Origin: Amborella trichopoda
Taxonomy: Eukaryota; Streptophyta; Magnoliopsida; Amborellales; Amborellaceae
Direction of reading: 5' to 3'
DNA: 64,000 nt
Assembly (NCBI RefSeq): GCF_000471905.2
Contig: NW_006499973.1
Span: forward strand, 3,326,878 to 3,390,877
Each line of letters starts with the position of its first letter. Positions within the stretch are counted from its first letter, which is position 1. Both the position numbers and the translations under genes were made by a program. The notes below the pieces were generated by a model, which saw nothing but the letters and a program-made list of their open reading frames with translations, made no database searches and had not been told where the DNA came from. Shown in pieces: positions 36,133 through 48,928 of this stretch.

Positions 36133-36150
36133 CTGGGTATAAAAAGGGGA
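36133..36150 (+). promoter_or_regulatory. Antisense TATA box, element E
   Basis: GCTGGGTATAAAAAGGGG followed by ccccatgcactatatt and GGGTAAAACAAT. Same block as at 15336-15352 and 59176-59194. In this copy the PMD gene that should follow is missing. Confidence 0.6.
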
Positions 36151-37555
36151 GAAACCCCATGCACTATATTAGCAAAGGGTAAAACAATTTTTGAAAGAGA
36201 GAGCTAAAGCTTCTGGTGAGGGTTTTTCGGTCGATAACTTCCTGACAAAAACTTGTAGGGACAGGCCCTTAGGAGCTTTTCCTGGCAAGCTTCAGGAGGT
36301 GCGAAGATTCGTAGCGTGATGCCGAACACTTTTCGACAAGTGTTGAAGCTTCCTGATCAAGGAAGAGGGTTTCACAGGGTTTTGACAGGATTTGCAAGGG
36401 TGTCTTGCCAGGGTTTGAGCGTTTCTCTGGTCGTTCTTCTGTTGAGGGGAGGTTGTAGAGAGTTTAGAGGGTTCTGTCGGCTCTTTAGTTGTTGGAGGAG
36501 AAGGAGAAGGAGCTACATTGAGCTCATCGAAAACTTAGTGGAATTCCAGTGAGTTTTCACAAACTGCTAAAGTGGGAACACCAGGGAGAAGGGAAGCCTG
36601 CTGGTTTGCAGGGAAGCATTCTACGGATTCCGGTGGTTCTTTCACGATGTTTCCAACTGTCGAAAAGGGGAAAGAATAGGGTCAGACGGGGCTTTTCGGC
36701 TGGCGAAAGAGAATTTTCGGCTAAACTCAAGGGATTACGAGGGAGAGGAAGAGTGGTGGGAAGGCTGACTGTCACCATGGGGAGATAGCTGGGCAAACTG
36801 AAGAGACACAAGGGTTAATGCCCCATGGGAATTGGGAATAGTGGGAACCGAGGTACAATCGGGACATGTGCGACATTAAGTCACATGAGGCATTGCCTTC
36901 ACGTGTCCCTAGACCACGCAGGATGACAGCCACATTTAGGGACATGCTGCTCGCGATGATTGTCTCACATGGCATTTGCCTACCCGTGGTGATGATGGAA
37001 CGTGGCATTGTGTTGCACATGGCGATGACCTTGAATGGCAATGTCTTGCGGTAGTTGAGAGTGATGGCAAAGGAGGCAGCCCTGCCGCTACGGTCTGTTG
37101 AAATCCAAGCCCTCCAGCACATCTGTGAAATCCATGTTATTCTATAGAAGGGAATCCACTGTGAACAGGGTCTGCTCTCTATCATAGGTCAGTTCTTTGC
37201 CAGAGAAGTCTGCCTTGTATGTTCCATACACACGTTTGATGACTTGCAGCAGACTCAAAAATGTTTGGCTTCTTCTTTATGGGGAAGTTATTTCTTTGGT
37301 GGGTTTGCTTCTTCTTCATGAGGAAGAAATTTATTTTGGCCCATAGCCGTCCTCTTATCCTCAGATTCAAGAGCAATACTTTTGATATCCACTATTTTCT
37401 TTCCCATAAATATGAGAGACATGTAACCTCCCTAATAATGGTCTTCTTGGCTTGTATTTGTAACTCATTTTCACTGCAATAAAAAGAGTTAGAATTTTTT
37501 CGGGCTGCCCTGCTTGTTTTTCATTTGAGTCTCTTTTCTTGAACATGCATCATGG
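36151..37555. other. Antisense leader remnant and spacer, element E
   Basis: Homologous, block by block, to 47860-48925: a segment with caaactgctaaagtggga (36555 and 47870), one with gacattaagt(c/t)(a/t)catg (36872 and 48162), one around tccactgtgaa(c/t)a (37150 and 48478), and one ending in an aataaaaagag word (37481 and 48858) that could be a polyadenylation signal for plus-strand transcripts. No PMD text is present between promoter and integrase end. Confidence 0.55.
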
Positions 37556-37615
37556 ATAGTACTTCTTTAGATATCGCCCGTTGATCGGGGGCATCGCCTC
37601 TTTCCCCATCTTCGA
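37556..37615 (-). pseudogene. int: Integrase C-terminal stub, element E
   Basis: About 20 codons matching the end of the integrase at 48929-48990 (PPINGRYLKKY-like text on the minus strand). Directly to the right the sequence changes to gag tail text, so protease, RT, RNases H and the rest of integrase are deleted. Confidence 0.6.
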
Positions 37616-37619
37616 TTCA

Positions 37620-39120
37620 TTTGCGCAGTGCTGGCTGGTACTTATAGGATCTGGACCATGTGGGAGGCTTCTTTAGAAGGGGAGCTCGAGGACGACTCGA
37701 TTTTGGCTCGGGTTATCAGGGCGTCAACAGCTGTTGAGAATCCATCTGCTTGCTCTTTCTGAGCCGCTCTTGCAGCGATTCGCTAAGGCTAGTGGTTCCG
37801 AGCTCTCTGTCTAAAGAATCAATGGTTGGGCATCGCCGAGCGGCACCTGTAGAGGAAATAGAAGAGAGGGGGCGAGAAGAAGAATTAGAATGTCTCGGGC
37901 AACTTTTTACGTCGTCATCGGAATTGGACGTGTGTAGGGGTATTTTAGGTCTTGCCCCGACTTTGACCGTTGTGGGGTGCTTTTAGCATCGTCATCCATA
38001 TTGACCGACTCCTGAGATGTTGATGACTCAGGACGTTTGCCTAATTGGACGAAAGGACAAGGTGAGCTACACCTAGGATGAAGTCCCGCAAGGTCGGAAG
38101 TGGAGGAAGAGGCTTGAGGAATTCTTCCTCGACTGATGATTGAGGAGGACGATTCCTTCGACGGGCTGACCTAAGTGCTCGCCGTCTCCTTTGGGATCCT
38201 TGAGGTCTGGATCACCCTATTAGGCTGGTGAGTAGTCTTAGCTTGGTAGATTGCCTCACGTTTTAGGGATTTGAGCCTACGTCTCTCATGGTAGACTTCC
38301 TAAGGATGAGAGGTCAAGGGCTTTGAAGGGTCTAGTGTATGCTCATGAGGGGCTCGTAGTGGGGCTTTCTTTCGAGTAGGAGTGATGACCTGTAAGTGTT
38401 TTGGGAGGATGGTGCAAACGATGTGGCCTTGCTGAAATTTCTCTGCGACTATAGCCTCGAACCCGGAGCATTCTTTAAGTTTGTGGCCCCACACTTGGTG
38501 GTAGGGGCACTAGAGTTTTTCTGTGCCCCGGGCAAGACTCATGGGTTGCTTGGAGTGACGAGGTCTTATTGGAGCATTGCCTCAAAGAGGGCCTGCAAAG
38601 GGTCTTGCTTGGTGTTTCCACGGGTTTGAGTCGACAGGTCTTTTTGCACTGGCGGGGCTTGGATTAGAGGATGTCCTTCCTGGTTGTCATGAGTTTCTTG
38701 GCCTTGATGCATCTTATTTGTCAAGAGCTTATGGAAGCCGGTGCACTCATTGACGTCATGGCCTCATATCTGATGACATGCACACCAGAGGTTCTCAGTC
38801 CCTAGAGGCAGTAACTTAAGTTGCCTTGTCGGCTTGGGAGCGATGAGTCCTTCTTCGAGCATCATGGAAAAGAATGCGAGGAGGATAGTGGGTGCCTCAT
38901 CATCCTCTTGGATCGTGAATATGTGTGAAGCCTCAGTTACCCCGAACGCTTTCTTCAACTCGTCGAGCTTTATCTGACCCTTGTTGATAAGGGCCTCGAT
39001 AGTGTTGTTGAACTTATAGCAGTCGTGAGTGGGGTGGCCTATTCTCCTGTGATAGGTGCAGTACCTCTCATCTATCTCCTGCCCAGCCGATTCTTCAGTA
39101 TTGGCCTCTGGCAACTAGAT
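37620..39120 (-). pseudogene. gag: gag remnant, element E
   Basis: 38764-39114 on the minus strand is open for 116 codons with RYCTYHRRIGHPTHDCYKFNN and IEALINKGQIKLDELKKAFG, the nucleocapsid-like segment also at 20880-21000. 38300-38494 gives WGHKLKECSGFEAIVAEK. The remainder, to 37640, is the C-terminal linker including the ANALDNP-type segment near 37700-37760. Several stops. The capsid half is absent, cut at about 39130. Confidence 0.75.
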
Positions 39121-39130
39121 CATGTTATGT

Positions 39131-42037
39131 TCTAACAGCAGTCAAAACAGGATGAAGAAGAGAATTTGAGTAAGGGGGAGAAAGGAAGAGAGAATTTGAC
39201 AAGGGAACGAGGCTAGCATGATAGCTAGATCAGTACAGTGACCGATATGATTGTCTTAATCTACTCTGACAGCACGACGGCAATACTCTGATAGCACGAC
39301 GTCAATACTACTCGAAACCAAGACCGATATGACTGTCCTAATCTGGTGTGGCAGCAAGATGGGCATGGTACTCTGGAGCAGCAAGGTAGGCATGATACTC
39401 TGGAGCAGCACGACGGCAATACTTCTCGACAGCCAGACCGTTATGACAATGCTAGAGTGAGTCCAACCTTTAGTCAAGCGAGAAGAGGAGAAAAGAGAGG
39501 AGAAGAGAGAGAAGATAAGACGCAAGATGGTCCCGACGAGGTTCAGGCCTCGTCGCCTACAATCAGGAGTAATAGTGTCATGGCCCCCAGACGGTGCTGA
39601 ACACTGCTACTCACAGTGGAAGGGTAGGCAGTGAACCACAGACGGCATTGGCTATAACCATCAACAGCACGTAAAGGCAGCAACGACCCTTTATGGGAGG
39701 CGATAGGTATCGTCATCTACGATATGGGATGGCAGCAACGGCTCCTCACGAGCAGCGATAGGTATCACCCTCTACGACATGTGAAAGCGGCGACGACCCT
39801 TCCCGTGTGGTGATAGGTATCGCCGTCTGAGACATGGGCGGGCCGCAATGACCCTTCATGAGCGGCGATAGGTGTCTACGTCTACGACATGGCAGCGATA
39901 GGTATTTCCATCTACGACGTGGGTAGGCAGCAACGACCCTTCACTAGCAGTGATAGGTATTGTCGTCTGCGACATGGGCCAACAACAACGATCCTTCACA
40001 TGCGGTGATAGGTATCACTTTCTGCGACATGGGTAGACAGCAACAATCCTTCGTGAGTGGCGATAGGTATCACCGTCTGTGACATGGGCAGGCAGCGACG
40101 ACTCTTCGCGAGTGGTGATAAGTATCGCCATCTGCACCATGTGTAGGCAGTGACAACCCTTCATGGATGGCGATAGGTATCGCTATCTGCGACGTTGGCA
40201 GACAGCAATGACCCTTCACGGGCAGCGATAGGCATCGGCGCTTGTGACTTGTGAGAAGAAAGAGAAATAGTCCGCAGTCAATGATACACATCACCACACA
40301 TGACATCGGTCTTGGAACTAAAATAGGAGCCCGACCTGCTGCTTGAGCACAACCTGGCTCAGTGTGTTCCTTCAGACGGCGCTATGCAGGACAATGACTA
40401 ATGCCATGCGTGAGCTATGATGAGGGAAAGAGGGAACAAGGAGTGAAAGGAAAGAGAGAGAAGGAAGAAAGAGGCTTGCACAACACTGCCACTTCCATGC
40501 ATGACCTCTGCGAAAGACACAGTAGAGAAGAGGAAACAAAACCGAAGAGAGAGAAGCAGGGATGACAGAGAAACTATCTCTAAGGTAGGGGGGGTACCAC
40601 TGTAAAATTTCTCTCTCCTCTCTCAAAGACGTGTTCAGGAAAGCCCTAACTTTATTGATCAAAAGTTGAACTCTTGGTACAATGATTTTTCTAAAAATTT
40701 CAAGCCCCCTCTCAATGAGAGGTAGCATCTATCTATAAACTAGGGTTAAAATGTGCGTGGATTACCAAATCTAGCCCTAGTTGCTGTAAATTAAGATTTA
40801 TCTGAATTAAATGAAATTCCAAAAATGGGTGCAAAATGACTGTTTTGCCCCTACCTAACAATACATAGAATTCCAAAACAGTCCTTGTTGCTGCCCTAGA
40901 ATGTGTGTGATCTTCTATGGATGATCCGAGGTTACTCTAGTGCCCGTTTACCAGAACGATGATTTCTTTCTTGTAGGGCTCGTTATGGTGATCGATTTGA
41001 TACCAATTTCGAGCCACGGATCGTGCTTTTAGGCCACGCCCATGCAACTTGAAATTCGTATGAAACTTGAAAGCTTTCGCTCGATAGTGTGCTCGTTTCT
41101 TGATGTTTTTCTATAATTTCTTAGTTTTATCTCAATGAGAATATTGTCACTATCGCGTGGCAACAAATGCAGCTCGATTTCATGCCCAGACGAAGATTTT
41201 ATCATGTTGGGTTTTTAGCCGAAATCTAGAATCCGACGGTCGGAATTTACAACAAATTTATCGATTGCATGTGTGAAATTTAACCATCATCATGCACAAG
41301 GTTCGGCCTAGAGGTAGCCTCATACCTTACACACATGATGGAACTGGTCTTGCATCAATCTGATACACGAGCGCTATGATTTGGCCGCTCGAGTGAGGCG
41401 TGTCGCTGCTTATTTTTCTGCAACTTTTTTCACTAATTGGTAACTTCTCTCTAGCTTTTCTTCCTACTCGAACGTCGTCATAAGGCATGCCACAAATCGA
41501 AACGCTCCTCTTGGAGAGATGAACATGCTCACAAAATTTGAACACGATCTGATTCAGGACAAGTAAGATATGGGTCTCCGAAGTCACTACTCGAAACTGT
41601 GAAAGCAGTCATCATTAATGGTGACTTGGTGCAGGGAGGCCGCACGGGATTAGCGTATGGCCTACCTCCTTTTAGTCTTCTACTCATAACTTTATCCTGG
41701 AGCATCCCATAAGGATTTTCGATCATGCCGGATCTAATGGTGGTGATCCCACAGTTGTTTAACGCACCAAAATATATTTCTAGATATAGGGGTCCGTTTC
41801 AGGGTGTTGGAGGTTGATAATGTCGAAACTGTTTCTTCGTATGCACTGCCTTAGGCATGTCGGAATGTAAAGAAACTTGGCAGGAGACTTTTTGGAGTCC
41901 TTATGAAGATCTTGGCCTCTTCTAGAGTGATTCAGAGGCTGTCAAAATTTCCATTATCTGTCAGGCTTTATTGACCGTCTTCTCTCTTTTATTCCGCGTG
42001 AGGGACCAATGGTGTTGAAAAATGTCTTCAAACAACA
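39131..42037 (-). repeat. 3' LTR of element F, lacking its last 350 bp
   Basis: On the minus strand begins TGTTGTTTGAAGACATT at 42037 and runs to near 39131 where it meets gag text; the conserved terminal segment (as at 4985-5349) is missing. Contains an expanded 55-bp minisatellite at 39660-40260. Confidence 0.8.
39660..40260. repeat. 55-bp minisatellite inside LTR F
   Basis: About 11 units with the core gcgataggtatcgccgtctg and gcagcaacgacccttca. The word (c/t)gataggtat starts at 39701, 39756, 39811, 39866, 39951, 40006, 40061, 40116, 40171 and 40226: spacing 55 bp with one partial 30-bp unit. The other LTRs hold only one or two such words at the same place (for example 4220-4290). Confidence 0.85.
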
Positions 42038-43100
42038 TGCCCCGCTGAATGTTGTGCTTCAAGAAAATCGTTAGGGAGAATATTCGAAAAAATTTCTTCC
42101 GCTTTATTTCTTTTTTCTTTCTTACCACAGAACCACGTGAACGTCAAGGAGAAATCCACGTAATGATGCAGCTAGGATGCTTAGACATTTGGACACATTT
42201 GTCGCAGATCCATCCGTGGAGACTTTAAGGGGAGAAGAGACTTTGAGGGATCTTGTCGTGGTCCTCACCCTCATGGGACTGTAGGGATTAGATTTTAATG
42301 TATTCACCCTATTAGACGAGTTTGCAATGTGGAGAGATTGTTTTTACAGTCCTCACCCTATCGGACAGCACTCCTAGGGGCCATTTGTGTCTTTTGAGGG
42401 ATCTTGTGTTCATCATCCTCACCCTCGGGGACTCCTTCTGTTTTTTATTTTGAGGGATCTTGTGTTCATCGTCCTCACCCTCGGGGACTTCTTTTGTTTT
42501 TTATTTTGAGGGATCTTGTGTTCATCGTCCTCACCCTCAAGGACTCTCTTTGATTTGAGCGATTTTTTGTTCATCGTCCTTACCCTCAAGAACTCCCTTT
42601 GGTTTTGGAGGGACCTTTTAGTCATCGTCCTCACCCTCAAGGACTCTCTTTGATTTGAGGGATCTTTTGTTCATCGTCTTCACCCTCAAGGACTCTTTTT
42701 TGTTTTCGAGTTTGGAAGATCCTGTGAGGCTCTAATTCCCGGGTGAGCCGTCTTGTGTTGTGATTGGATTTTGACAGCCGAGGATTTTGTGTGGGCCTCA
42801 TTAGCCAGAATTACGCTTGTTTGGTAATTGGGTGTTGGCTGAGGTTGTGATGCTGTGTCAACTTGCCTTATTGTTTCAAGCGCCTTTTGTAGGTTTTCAC
42901 CTGGACTGGGGAAGTGGCATCGTAAAGACGATTTTCACCAACCTCCTTTATTTTTGGGCTCTTTTACCCATGACCTTGTGGCCACATCCACCCTTTTCAT
43001 CCTTTTTTTGTCACAGTGCCCTTTCGGGTTTTCACTGTGCTGGAGTTTTTTCTCACAGAACTCTCTTACTCATGGTTTCATGACCATGCCCGTCCGTCAT
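42038..43100 (-). other. 3' UTR of element F, truncated
   Basis: Follows the LTR start with gcccc(g/a)c words, then a 56-bp tandem array (42380-42710) and the conserved block ending ccgtcat at 43100, where LTR G interrupts it. The uninterrupted order is seen at 45660-45720. Confidence 0.6.
42380..42710. repeat. 56-bp tandem array in 3' UTR F
   Basis: Unit gagggatcttgtgttcatcg plus tcctcaccctc(a/g)(a/g)ggactc. Starts at 42396, 42452 and 42508 are 56 bp apart; three shorter units follow. Single copies of the unit are at 33510 and 44770. Confidence 0.75.
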
Positions 43101-44708
43101 TGGTTAGGTGCCTCGATCTCACCCTCCATGTCTAAATTCCCTAACGGCATGTATCTCGGGTTTCTGGTGAACCCGGATTTGAGATCGCTCTCTTGGACCC
43201 TTGCTTAAGAGCAAGGGCAGGTACACCAACCGATGAGAGAGGAATTTGAGTGGGTTCGGAACTTACTCGAGGTAGCTCGCGTGGGGGCATGGCCCTCAAG
43301 GCCAGCATGATGGTAATATTACTTGAAACCGAGACTGGGATGGCGACGCTAGGCTAAGTCTACCCTCAATCAAATGAGGAATGAGAAGAGTGAAGAGAAG
43401 AAGACGAGGAAAAAGAAAGATGAGGTGGCAGAGGGAGGAAGAACCTAAGTGACAATAGGCATTATCGTTGGCCTAATTGCTGAAAATTAAGATTAAAATG
43501 ATTTAAAAGAAATTAGAAAATAGGGTGTAAAATAACATATTTGCCCCTTCCTAACAAGCTGTGGAATTTCAAAACAATCCCTGTGTTGCCCTAGAGTTTG
43601 CGTGATCTTGCGTGGCTAATCCGGGGTAGTTCTGGTGCCCAATTGATCGTAAGATGATTTTTCTCTTACAGGGCTCGGCATGGCAATCGATTTGATGCCA
43701 ACTTCGAGCCATGGATCGTGTTTTTGGGGCACGATCATGTGACTTGAAATTTGAATGGATCTGGAAACTTTGGACCGATAGTGTGCTCGTTCCTTGATGT
43801 TTTTTCTGTGTTTTCTTCACTGAATCACACTGAGCATGCCGTTCGCGGGGCAACAAACGCAGCTCGATTCCATGCCCGAGCAAAGATTTTGTAAACTTGG
43901 AATTTTGGTCGGAATCTGAAATTCCAGCGACAGAATCTGCAATATGTTCATCATCTTTGTGTGAAGAATCTGACCATTCATAATGTAAGAGGTTCATGTC
44001 GGAGATGGCCCGAGACCTTACACTCGCAATAGAATTGGTCTCGCGTTGATCGGGCTAGCGAGCAGCGTGATTCGGCTGCTCGAGCGAGGCACGACGCTGC
44101 TGAATTTCCTTCACTTTCTTTACGGATCAGCAACTTCTCTCTAGCTTTTCATCGTGCTCGGGTATCGTCATAGGGCGTGCCATATATCAACTCGCTCATC
44201 TTGATGCAACAATCATGCTCACCAATTTGAGATCGATCCAACTTGGGACGGGTGAGATATCACCGTTGAAAGTCACTGTTTGTGATTGTCCCTTCAATGG
44301 TGTGGAGTTGCAGGGTGGCCGCACGGGAATAGCATGCGGCCCCTCTAGTGTCACTCTTTCACCTATAACTTCTTCCTGGAATGTTCGTTCAAGATAAAAT
44401 TTGACCCCTAGGGGTTTTCAACCGTGTCGGATCCAATAGTGGTAGTCCCACAGAAAATTGAGATACCGAAAAATGTAGATCTAGTTATAGGTGCCATTTC
44501 AGGGTGCTAGAGGCCGATTCTGCCAGAACTGTCTCTCAGTCTACACTACCACATGTCAAAATGCAACCAAACTTGAGGGGAGAATTTTTGGGAGACCTCA
44601 TGAAGATCTTAGCCTATCCTAGGGCTATTCTGAAATTGTCAGGATTTCCACTGTTTGCTAGGCTTTATTGAGTGGGAGCCCCATGTTGATGAAAAATACC
44701 TTCCAACA
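43101..44708 (-). repeat. 3' LTR of element G, internally deleted
   Basis: Plus-strand TGGTTAGG at 43101 is the reverse of the CCTAACCA end; the other end is TGTTGGAAGG read from 44708. Only 1.6 kb: sequence jumps near 43470 from the tail part to the upstream U3 part, losing the TATA box and pyrimidine tract. Confidence 0.8.
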
Positions 44709-47700
44709 GCATTCCCCGACAAATTTTGTGCTTTGAGAGAATCAAGAAGTGCAGTCATTAGGGAAATTTGAGGGATATTGTCGAAGTCCTCACCCTCAAG
44801 GGTCTATTGGCCATTCTGAAGCATGAGGCATTTGTTATGACCTCCGCGGAAGGAACCAGACTTCTTTGAAGGCCAAATGCTACGAACCTTCAGTTGTCGT
44901 TGTTTGCAGCTACACCAGGTTTTCTTTTGATGCTCAAGGTATCTCCTGTAGGTCCCATCTAGCGGGTCCAGTTAGGGGCTTCTGACCCAAACCGAAAGTC
45001 TGGTCCTAAGTACGCTAAGGGATTAGACGAAGACTACCCTGAAGCCTGTGGCAGGTTAGACCCTGGCTTCTTCAGTTTCTTGCCTCGTGATGGTCTTTAG
45101 CACTTTCGGAGGGATCGTTTGGTCATCTTCCTCAACTTGTTGATCTGGGGAGATCTTATGCGGCTCTCACTCTCTGATGAGCTATTGAAATTAGGATATC
45201 TTATGCGGTTCTCACTCCCTGATGAGCCATGAAACTAGGGAGATCTTATGCCGCTCTCACTCCCGGATGAGCCATGATATTGAAACACGGGAGGCTATGG
45301 CTCTCACTCCCGGGAGAGCCATGATGTTGAAACGTTGGAGGCATACGGCTCTCACTCCCTGGCGAGTCACGATGTTGCTTGGGCGTTGGCATTTGTGGAT
45401 TTTAGGAGACCTCGCTAGCCAGGATTGTGAATGTTTGAATGTCAGTTGAGCCAGCGATAGCACGTCAACCTGCCTTGTTGGTCCAAGCGCCCTTTGTGGG
45501 TTTTCACTTGAATAGGGGAAGTGGCTCCATGAGGTCAGTTTTCACCAACTTCTGTTTATTCTTGGGCTACCCATGATCTTGCGATCATGTCCACCCTTTT
45601 CATCCGTTTTTTCCCACAGTGCCCTTTTGAGGTTTTGACCATGCCTGGGTTTTTGTTTTCTACAGAACTCTCTTACTCATGGTTTCATGACCATGCACAT
45701 CCGTCATTTTTACTCATGGCTTTCCCTTATCCAGGTGTACAGCATGCCCATTTTCTTTTGTGCCAATGCGTTTTTAGGGTCGTGCCTTAGAGACCTGTGC
45801 GAAGCCTTTAAACGACATGTGGCCAGGATGCGCACTATAGTTTAGGGTCATACAGCTGGACCGCGATAGAGAATGGCAGTTTCTAGAGGCCATGAAGTGA
45901 ATCTGGTGATGACTTTAACTTACTTGTGAAAATGGCAAGAACTTGCCTGTGGAGAGTTGATGATGAACAGATGACTGGTGGGTGAATAAAGGTGCACTAG
46001 CTGAGAGGCGAGAAGGCCCGCCTTTTCATGAGCATCGGTAAGACTCACTAGGGAATGGTGAAAGATGGTGATGATAGTGAAGGTGGTACATGCACATAAA
46101 TGGGCCGGCTAGGGAAGGCGTGCGTGAAGATGCACGTAAAGGGTGTGTGCGTGTATTTGGTCTCACTGGGGAGATAATGGAAGTGGCGTGCGTACACGAA
46201 CTGGTCGGTTAGGGAAGATGTGTGTGAAGATGCATGTAAAGGGCGTGTGTCTATATGTGGGGCACCTTTAAGGTCATGTCTCTTGAACCTTGGCAAAGCA
46301 GCTTTACATCATGCGGCCAAGACGTGCACTATGGTTTAAGGTCAAATAGCTTGGATCGTGGTTATACAGTTTTACATCATGCATTCAAGGTGTGCACTGT
46401 GGTTTAAGGTCATATAGCTTGGATCATGGTTATACAGTTTAAATTCATGCAACTAGGACCATTCAATTTAAGGTCGAGCAACTAGACCTCCACTACAGTT
46501 TAGGGTCATATAGTTTGGACCAGGGCTATGCAGTTTAAGGTCATGCAGCATGGACCAAGGCATGGATCGTCATGTTGGTAAAGCTACATGGGAGATAGGT
46601 TGTGGATGGCAATCTAACTCCTTGGATATAAAGGTAGTTAAGGCTATACACAAGAGAAGGGTCTACGTGAAGGTGGTGACGTTACGAGGAGCGACCCACG
46701 GAAGAGACTTCACCAGAGATTAGGAGGGTGAAGGCTGAAGCTTCATGTAACTCCACTGGGGATGACAAGCCGGAGCATAGGTGTAACCCTACTGGGGTTT
46801 GAAGAAGCAAGTAGGACCCTTACTCCCTGGGGATAGTGGGTTGTAATAAGAAACGACTCGTACTGGGATGTGGTGCGAGACAAATCCATTGGGGATAAAG
46901 GGGGTAGGTATGCCCTTCGCATGCCCTTAAATCCACTGGGGATATTGATGAAATACACCTTTGAGGAAGAGGTCGTGCGTATGGACCATTTTTCACACTG
47001 TGTGCTTTAGTTTTAGGGCCTTGTAGGCCGGACCGTGGCTATGCACTTTACAGTCATGCGACTAGGACTATGCAAATTAAGGTCACGCAACTAGAGCTCC
47101 GCTACAGTTAAAGGTCATATAGTTTAGACCATCGTGCTAAGCATTCTAACGTCATGCTGCCAGGACGTGAACTATGGTTTAAGGTCACATAGCTGAACCA
47201 TGATCGTAAGTTTAAAGTCATGTGATGAGGACTATGTAGTTTAGGGTCGTGCAACTAAACCTCCGCTATAGTTTTAGGTCATATAGTTCGAACCATGCAG
47301 TCTACAATTGCGTGCTTGGACCATGGCCGTGCAGTTTAAAGTCATGCAGCTAGGACCGTAGCAGTGCAGTTTGTGGCTAGGGCCGTGGCAATGCAGTTTA
47401 AGGTCATGCGGCTAGGACTGTGGCAGTGCAATTTAAGGTCGTGCGGCTAGGACCATGGCATTGCAGTTTAAGGTCAGGCAGCTAAGACCATGGCAGTGCA
47501 GTTTAAGGTCATGCGGCTCGGACCGTGGCAGTGCAATTTAAGGTCATGCCCCTAGGACCATGGCTAGGGTGAGGGAAAGGGACTCCATGGGGAGCAGAGA
47601 CGTCACTAGAGACTGGACTCCCTAAGGAGTGAAATTTTGGTGTAGGGGATGAACTTCCTGAGGACAATGGATCTTCTTGAGGCACTCGGCAATAGTCATG

Positions 47701-47860
47701 ATGAGGGGCTCGACAATAGTCTCGACAAAGGATGCGGCGTTAGTCAAAGCGCGCGGTGATAGCCTCTGGGGTGAAGCAAACGATGATCGCCTCTGAGGTG
47801 AAGCAGGCGGTGATAGCCCCTTCGAGTGCCTTGATCATTGTTTAAGAGCTTTCCGATGAG
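44709..47860 (-). other. 3' UTR of element G
   Basis: Same block order as in element E: 45-bp array (45145-45380), conserved block at 45660-45740, GTTTAAGGTCATGC repeats (46300-46560 and again, more regular, at 46980-47570), ctcactggggat block at 46680-46960. The antisense TATA block is missing: the text passes from agtgccttgatcattgtttaagagc (47830) directly to the leader. Confidence 0.65.
46980..47570. repeat. GTTTAAGGTCATGCGG repeat array
   Basis: At least ten irregular units of 35-45 bp, for example tgcagtttaaggtcatgcgg followed by ctaggaccgtggcagtgca. The last five units (47340-47560) are the most regular. Confidence 0.75.
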
Positions 47861-48928
47861 TTTTGGCAAACTGCTAAAGTGGGAAAACCAGAGAGATGGG
47901 AAGCCTGCAAGGTTGCAGGGAGGCTTTCTGGGGATTTCGGTGGTTTTTTGCTAATATTTCCAACTGTTGAAAAGGTGAAAGAGCAGGGTCAGACGGGTTT
48001 TTCCGGCTGGCAAAGGAGTGTTTCCAGCTAAACCCAAGGGAGAGTGGTGGGAAGGCTAACCGTCACCACAGGGAGATAGCTGGGGAAACCGAAGAGACAC
48101 GAGGGGTAATGCCCCGTGACAATTGGGGGCAGCGGGAACTGAAGTACAATCAAGATGTGTGCGACATTAAGTTTCATGCGGAGCGGCCTTCATGCTTCCC
48201 TAGGCGACCTAAGATGACAGCCACACCTGGGGACATACTGCTCGCATCGATAGCCTCGCACGGCATTGGCCAGCCCATGGTGATTATGGAACGTGGATTG
48301 TTCTGTGTGCGACGATAGCTGCACCCGGCATTGAGTCGTGCGCGGTGATGATCAGGGATGGCGATGCCTCGCGAGGGTCAAGAGTGATGGCAAATGGGGA
48401 GGTCCTACAGCTGCAGTCTGTTGGAAGCCAAGTCCTCCAGCGCAACCGTGAAGTTCAGGTTGTTCTGTGGAAGGGTGTCCACTGTGAATAAGGCATGCTC
48501 TCCATGATGGGCAAGTTTCTCGTCGGAGAAGTCTGCCTTGTATATGCGTCAGATAAATTGAAGCTGACTAGGAAATGGTTGGCTTCTTCTTTTGACCTGT
48601 GACTATCCTCTTTGGTGGCACTAAAGCTGACTTCTCCAAGTGGTTTTGCTTCTTCTTCACGAGGAGAGAATTTCTTTAGTGGGTTGCTTCTTCTTCTTGA
48701 GGAAGGCATTTCTTTTGGCCTGTAGTTGTCTTCTTATCCTCAAATGCAAGAGCAATACTTTTGATATCCACTGTTTTCTTTCCCATATATGAGAGAGTTG
48801 TAACTTCCCTGATAATGGGCTTCTTGGCTTGTATTTTGTAACTCATTTTTACTAAAATAAAAAGAGAAGTTGTTTGAACTGCTCTGCTTGTTTTGCATTT
48901 CAGTCTCTTCTCTTTTTTTTAACGTGCA
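47861..48928. other. Antisense leader remnant and spacer, element G
   Basis: Homologous to 36550-37555 of element E (same word order, ending with an aaaataaaaagag word at 48856). No PMD coding text. No gene supported. Confidence 0.5.

Larger units (their letters stand above)
31025..39130 (-). mobile_element. Minus-strand element E: 3' LTR, 3' UTR, integrase stub, gag
   Basis: Read on the minus strand from right to left: gag remnant (39120-37620), a deletion removing protease and nearly all of pol, the last codons of integrase (about 37610-37560), spacer, antisense promoter (36138) without a PMD body, 3' UTR (36130-33450) and 3' LTR (33449-31025). Its gag is cut near 39130 by another LTR. Confidence 0.7.
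39131..43100 (-). mobile_element. Minus-strand element F: truncated 3' LTR and part of 3' UTR
   Basis: LTR 42037 down to about 39131 (its CA end missing) and a 3' UTR part 42038-43100, then cut by the next LTR at 43101. No coding region of its own is in the window at this place. Confidence 0.65.

Noticed and set aside
36316..36788. Two frames after the antisense TATA box of element E as a new gene
   Set aside because: The corresponding leaders at 47870 and 59265 do not keep the frames; likely leader sequence.
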